Assembly: GCA_937941715.1 (NCBI GenBank)
Contig: CALDGX010000020.1
Coordinates: 1 to 28,407, forward strand
Source of the DNA: an uncultured Chloracidobacterium sp.
GTDB taxonomy: Bacteria; Acidobacteriota; Blastocatellia; Pyrinomonadales; Pyrinomonadaceae
Length of the DNA: 28,407 nt
Direction of reading: 5' to 3'
Of this stretch, positions 26,715 to 28,407 are shown piece after piece (the first letter of the stretch is position 1; the number at the start of each line of letters is the position of its first letter). The notes under the pieces were generated by a model. It saw only the letters and a program-made list of their open reading frames with translations, searched no databases and was not told the origin of the DNA. The position numbers and the translations under genes are program-made.

Positions 26715-26720
26715 ATTATA
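26715..26720 (-). promoter_or_regulatory. TATAAT box overlapping the start of the unknown secreted protein gene
   Basis: A perfect -10 hexamer reads TATAAT on the minus strand, one base before the first ATG (26713). No good -35 element is visible at 16-18 nt. Transcription starting about 7 nt downstream would exclude the first ATG and put the ATG at 26704 near the 5' end. Confidence 0.35.
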
Positions 26721-26790
26721 CGATGTTTCTAACCGTGCGCGAATGCCCTTTTCGGGCAGTCCGGTTTGTGTTGATTGATAAGAAATTGAG

Positions 26791-27166
26791 TGGTGGAGGC
26801 GGCGGGAATCGAACCCGCATCCAAAGGTTGCGACCAGTGAAATCTACACGTTTAGTCGTGTTCACTTAAATTTCGCTATCCGAGAGCAGATGAACCGACA
26901 AGACCTCTCAAACAGCTAACCCGGCTAAATTTAAGCCGCGTCCGCAGGTGGTGGACGCGCCCGAGCCTGAACTGAGTTATGCCTTGACCGGTCGCATCAG
27001 GCGAACTTCCGGTAAGACATTGCTGTAGCTAAAGTTAATTAGGCAGCAAGAGCTAATTCTTGATTAGCATTTGTTTCGCATCAAGTTTTTTTAACGAGCT
27101 AACCTGTGCAAAGCCCGACGTGCATTCAAAGATCTATACAAGCCCCTGTCGAAGCCTGTCGCCCCC
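26791..27166 (-). ncRNA. ssrA: Transfer-messenger RNA (tmRNA)
   Basis: The 5' end GGGGGCGACAGGCTTCGACAGG on the minus strand pairs over seven bases with the 3' CGCCTCC, followed by ACCA. The T-arm GCGGGTTCGATTCCCGC lies before it. The whole RNA is about 376 nt, typical for tmRNA. The mRNA-like part encodes a peptide tag ending ANQELALAA followed by TAA (codons 27068-27042, stop at 27041-27039). The frame reads back to GAA at 27077, so a resume codon at GAA would give ETNANQELALAA. Several pseudoknot-like GC stems lie between tag and T-arm. It rescues stalled ribosomes with SmpB. Confidence 0.93.
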
Positions 27167-27178
27167 GTTCGTGGCATT

Positions 27179-27207
27179 ACGTTCCCTGTTTCGCGGACAA
27201 GGAACGT
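27179..27207. promoter_or_regulatory. 29-bp imperfect palindrome upstream of ssrA
   Basis: ACGTTCC-c-TGT-ttcgcgg-ACA-a-GGAACGT: 10 of 11 arm pairs match, with one mismatch. It begins 13 nt upstream of the tmRNA 5' end. It may be an operator or part of a precursor stem cut during 5' processing. Confidence 0.35.
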
Positions 27208-27484
27208 TAGTCTACGTTATTTCGACGTGTTTGCAAAGACATTAGTTGCCAAAAACCGCTTTTGGGATCTTATGAAGGCCTCCAAAGGAGGAGAATCTGA
27301 TGAGATCGTTTGCATAGCGTAAACTCGTATCCACGCGTATTTGTTTTTCCTTTGTTTTGGCGGCCGCAGCTCAGCCGGGAACGAAACCAGCGGTGGCAAG
27401 GCCTGCTGCGACGCCGACGATCCAGCTTTTCGGAGCGGCAAAAATTCATCATTCCTCGGTCGTCGTCGCCGTGGTTCAAGCAAA

Positions 27485-27570
27485 ACACTCCGGGCTTTAG
27501 CCGAAACTATTTTGGGCTAAAGCACGGATCACTTTTATCAAGCATTCCACTAGCTAAAGCCAGTGGCAAT
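27485..27570. repeat. REP-like palindromic element (GCTTTAGCC cores)
   Basis: GCTTTAGCC (27494-27502) and its inverse GGCTAAAGC (27515-27523) form a hairpin with a 12-nt loop. A third copy sits in the near-perfect palindrome CCACTAGCT-AA-AGCCAGTGG (27547-27566), whose single mismatch becomes a G-U pair in one strand's RNA. Three copies of the core in about 75 nt outside genes fit a REP/BIME-type element. Confidence 0.5.
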
Positions 27571-27593
27571 TGAAAAACGAAGGCGAAAAACGG

Positions 27594-27630
27594 AAAAGGC
27601 CGCGAAGCATAACGCTTCGCGGCCTTTTTT
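27594..27630 (-). terminator. Strong terminator after the SUMF1-like gene
   Basis: Perfect 15-base arms AAAAGGCCGCGAAGC (27594-27608) and its complement (27614-27628) enclose a 5-nt loop. T-runs lie on both sides, so it works in either direction. The minus-strand gene that ends at 27657 lies just upstream. Confidence 0.9.
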
Positions 27631-27656
27631 ATTTATCGTGTGCAGGTCGCTGCGGG

Positions 27657-28407
27657 TTATTGTTCCGGCTCTTCGATAGATTGCCTGACCACGCGAAAGC
27701 CGAACCGACTGAGGCGCTGTCCGGCTAAATACGTCGACCGCGAGTAGGACTGGGTAAAGGCACCACGGATCACTCGCGATGAGAGATGGTCGAATCTGGG
27801 ATCGCTGCCTGTCGCAGGGCCGGTCGGGTCGGTGACGGCGTCTTTTGTAAAGCGGCTCCAGTAGTCTTGCACCCATTCAGCAACGTTGCCATGCATATCG
27901 TAGAGTCCCCACGGATTTGGTTTTTTCGTCGCAACCGGTCGATTCTTACCTGTTTGCGAATCGTATTGCCACGCATATTGATCGAGCAGTTTGGCATCAT
28001 TCCCAAAACTCCACGTTGTCGTGGTTCCGGCCCGGCAGGCGTATTCCCATTCGGCCTCTGTCGGTAAGCGATAATTGTAACCGTCGTTTAGCGCGTTAAG
28101 TTTTTTAATGAATTCGACCACATCGATCCACGCGACCATGTCGACGGGACATTGCGGGCAGTTCTTAGTATAGCTAGGATTATGCAGCCAGGTTCGCGAG
28201 TCGTTTTTCATTAACGCATACCACTGAGCCTGCGTCACCTCGGTCTGGCCGATCTCAAAATCCTGTGTCAACGTCACTTCGTGAGCAGGGCCTTCGCCAG
28301 GCGCAGCGTTGTTCGTACCCATGATGAACGTTCCGGCCTCGATGTACACGAATTTCATCTCGACGCCCTTATCGAGCACAACTGTCTCGACCGACGGCTG
28401 TTCGTCG
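27657..28407 (-). CDS. SUMF1/FGE-like domain protein (5' end beyond window)
   Basis: The frame is open to the right edge, and residues upstream of the first visible GTG (28379) keep reading sensibly, so the true start lies outside. The domain shows VEMKFVYIEAGTFIMGT, a helix with IGQTEVTQAQWYALM, RLPTEAEWEYACRAGT, GLYDMHGNVAEWVQDYW, and a C-terminal RVIRGAF...RFGFRVVRQ. These are the sulfatase-modifying-factor/formylglycine-generating fold. The C-terminal segment where FGE keeps its catalytic Cys pair has none, so it is probably not an active FGE; many bacterial members have other or unknown roles. The protein ends in EEPEQ. A strong terminator follows. Confidence 0.88.
   Translation of the reverse strand, partial: DEQPSVETVVLDKGVEMKFVYIEAGTFIMGTNNAAPGEGPAHEVTLTQDFEIGQTEVTQAQWYALMKNDSRTWLHNPSYTKNCPQCPVDMVAWIDVVEFIKKLNALNDGYNYRLPTEAEWEYACRAGTTTTWSFGNDAKLLDQYAWQYDSQTGKNRPVATKKPNPWGLYDMHGNVAEWVQDYWSRFTKDAVTDPTGPATGSDPRFDHLSSRVIRGAFTQSYSRSTYLAGQRLSRFGFRVVRQSIEEPEQ

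Larger units (their letters stand above)
27167..27656. other. Gene-free interval between ssrA and the SUMF1-like gene
   Basis: This 490-nt stretch has no convincing coding frame. It contains the ssrA upstream palindrome (27179-27207), a cluster of GCTTTAGCC-type palindromes (27485-27570) and a perfect terminator (27594-27630). The remaining bases (27208-27484) show nothing I can assign. Confidence 0.7.

Noticed and set aside
26791..26830. T-arm-like sequence that could be a tRNA
   Set aside because: The 5' half does not fold as a tRNA; the sequence belongs to the tmRNA with its paired 5' end at 27166.
27310..27573. Plus-strand frame of 87 codons near the REP-like element
   Set aside because: It runs through the palindromes and has no motif or ribosome site.

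Overview
The window looks like part of a chromosome from an Acidobacteriota-type bacterium, most likely Blastocatellia/Pyrinomonadaceae-like. This is inferred from the style of the long secreted repeat protein, its dockerin-like motif, the gene content and the moderate GC; no rRNA or marker phylogeny is available here. Most of the window is densely packed with ordinary chromosomal genes. There is no prophage, integrase, IS element or CRISPR array.

Layout. (1) Positions 1-8025, minus strand: one uninterrupted reading frame of at least 2,675 codons that runs off the left edge. It encodes a secreted giant with a TolB/PD40-like beta-propeller, about ten CARDB repeats, a PPC-like and a TIG-like domain, a dockerin-like double EF-hand, and what looks like the start of a cohesin-like domain. 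Upstream on the same strand are a membrane-anchored subtilisin (S8), a 92-residue orphan, a DUF2085 membrane protein and class II fructose-1,6-bisphosphatase (glpX). (2) Positions 11747-12043, plus strand: a 7Fe-type ferredoxin divergent from glpX, with a 13-bp palindrome between the two genes and a strong terminator after the ferredoxin. (3) Positions 12338-20044, plus strand: a surface-polysaccharide cluster made of a UDP-GlcNAc 2-epimerase, a deacetylase-GT2 fusion, an FAD-dependent oxidoreductase, a second deacetylase and a GT39-type membrane glycosyltransferase. A small Zn-ribbon protein and peptide deformylase follow. (4) Positions 20046-22216, minus strand: fabG, a rhomboid protease and trmB. 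(5) Positions 22287-23786, plus strand: an exported D-aminoacylase-family amidohydrolase. (6) Positions 23783-26713, minus strand: a secreted protein of unknown function, then murI and rph. (7) Positions 26791-27166, minus strand: tmRNA (ssrA). (8) Positions 27167-27656: a gene-free stretch with a palindrome, a REP-like palindromic cluster and a strong terminator. (9) Positions 27657-28407, minus strand: a SUMF1/FGE-like domain protein cut by the right edge.

How the genes may work together. The polysaccharide block is the clearest functional unit. The epimerase can supply UDP-ManNAc, the GT2 and GT39 enzymes can transfer sugars on the cytoplasmic and periplasmic sides, and two NodB-type domains could deacetylate. 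The N-terminal deacetylase domain of the fusion appears to lack two key catalytic-site residues, whereas the stand-alone deacetylase keeps them. The giant CARDB protein and the neighbouring subtilisin may form a surface or secreted module, but that link is inferred only from gene order.

The items most worth a second look are the giant protein with dockerin and possible cohesin in one chain, the degenerate deacetylase fused to GT2, the REP-like palindromes near ssrA, and the small Zn-ribbon gene overlapping the GT39 gene.
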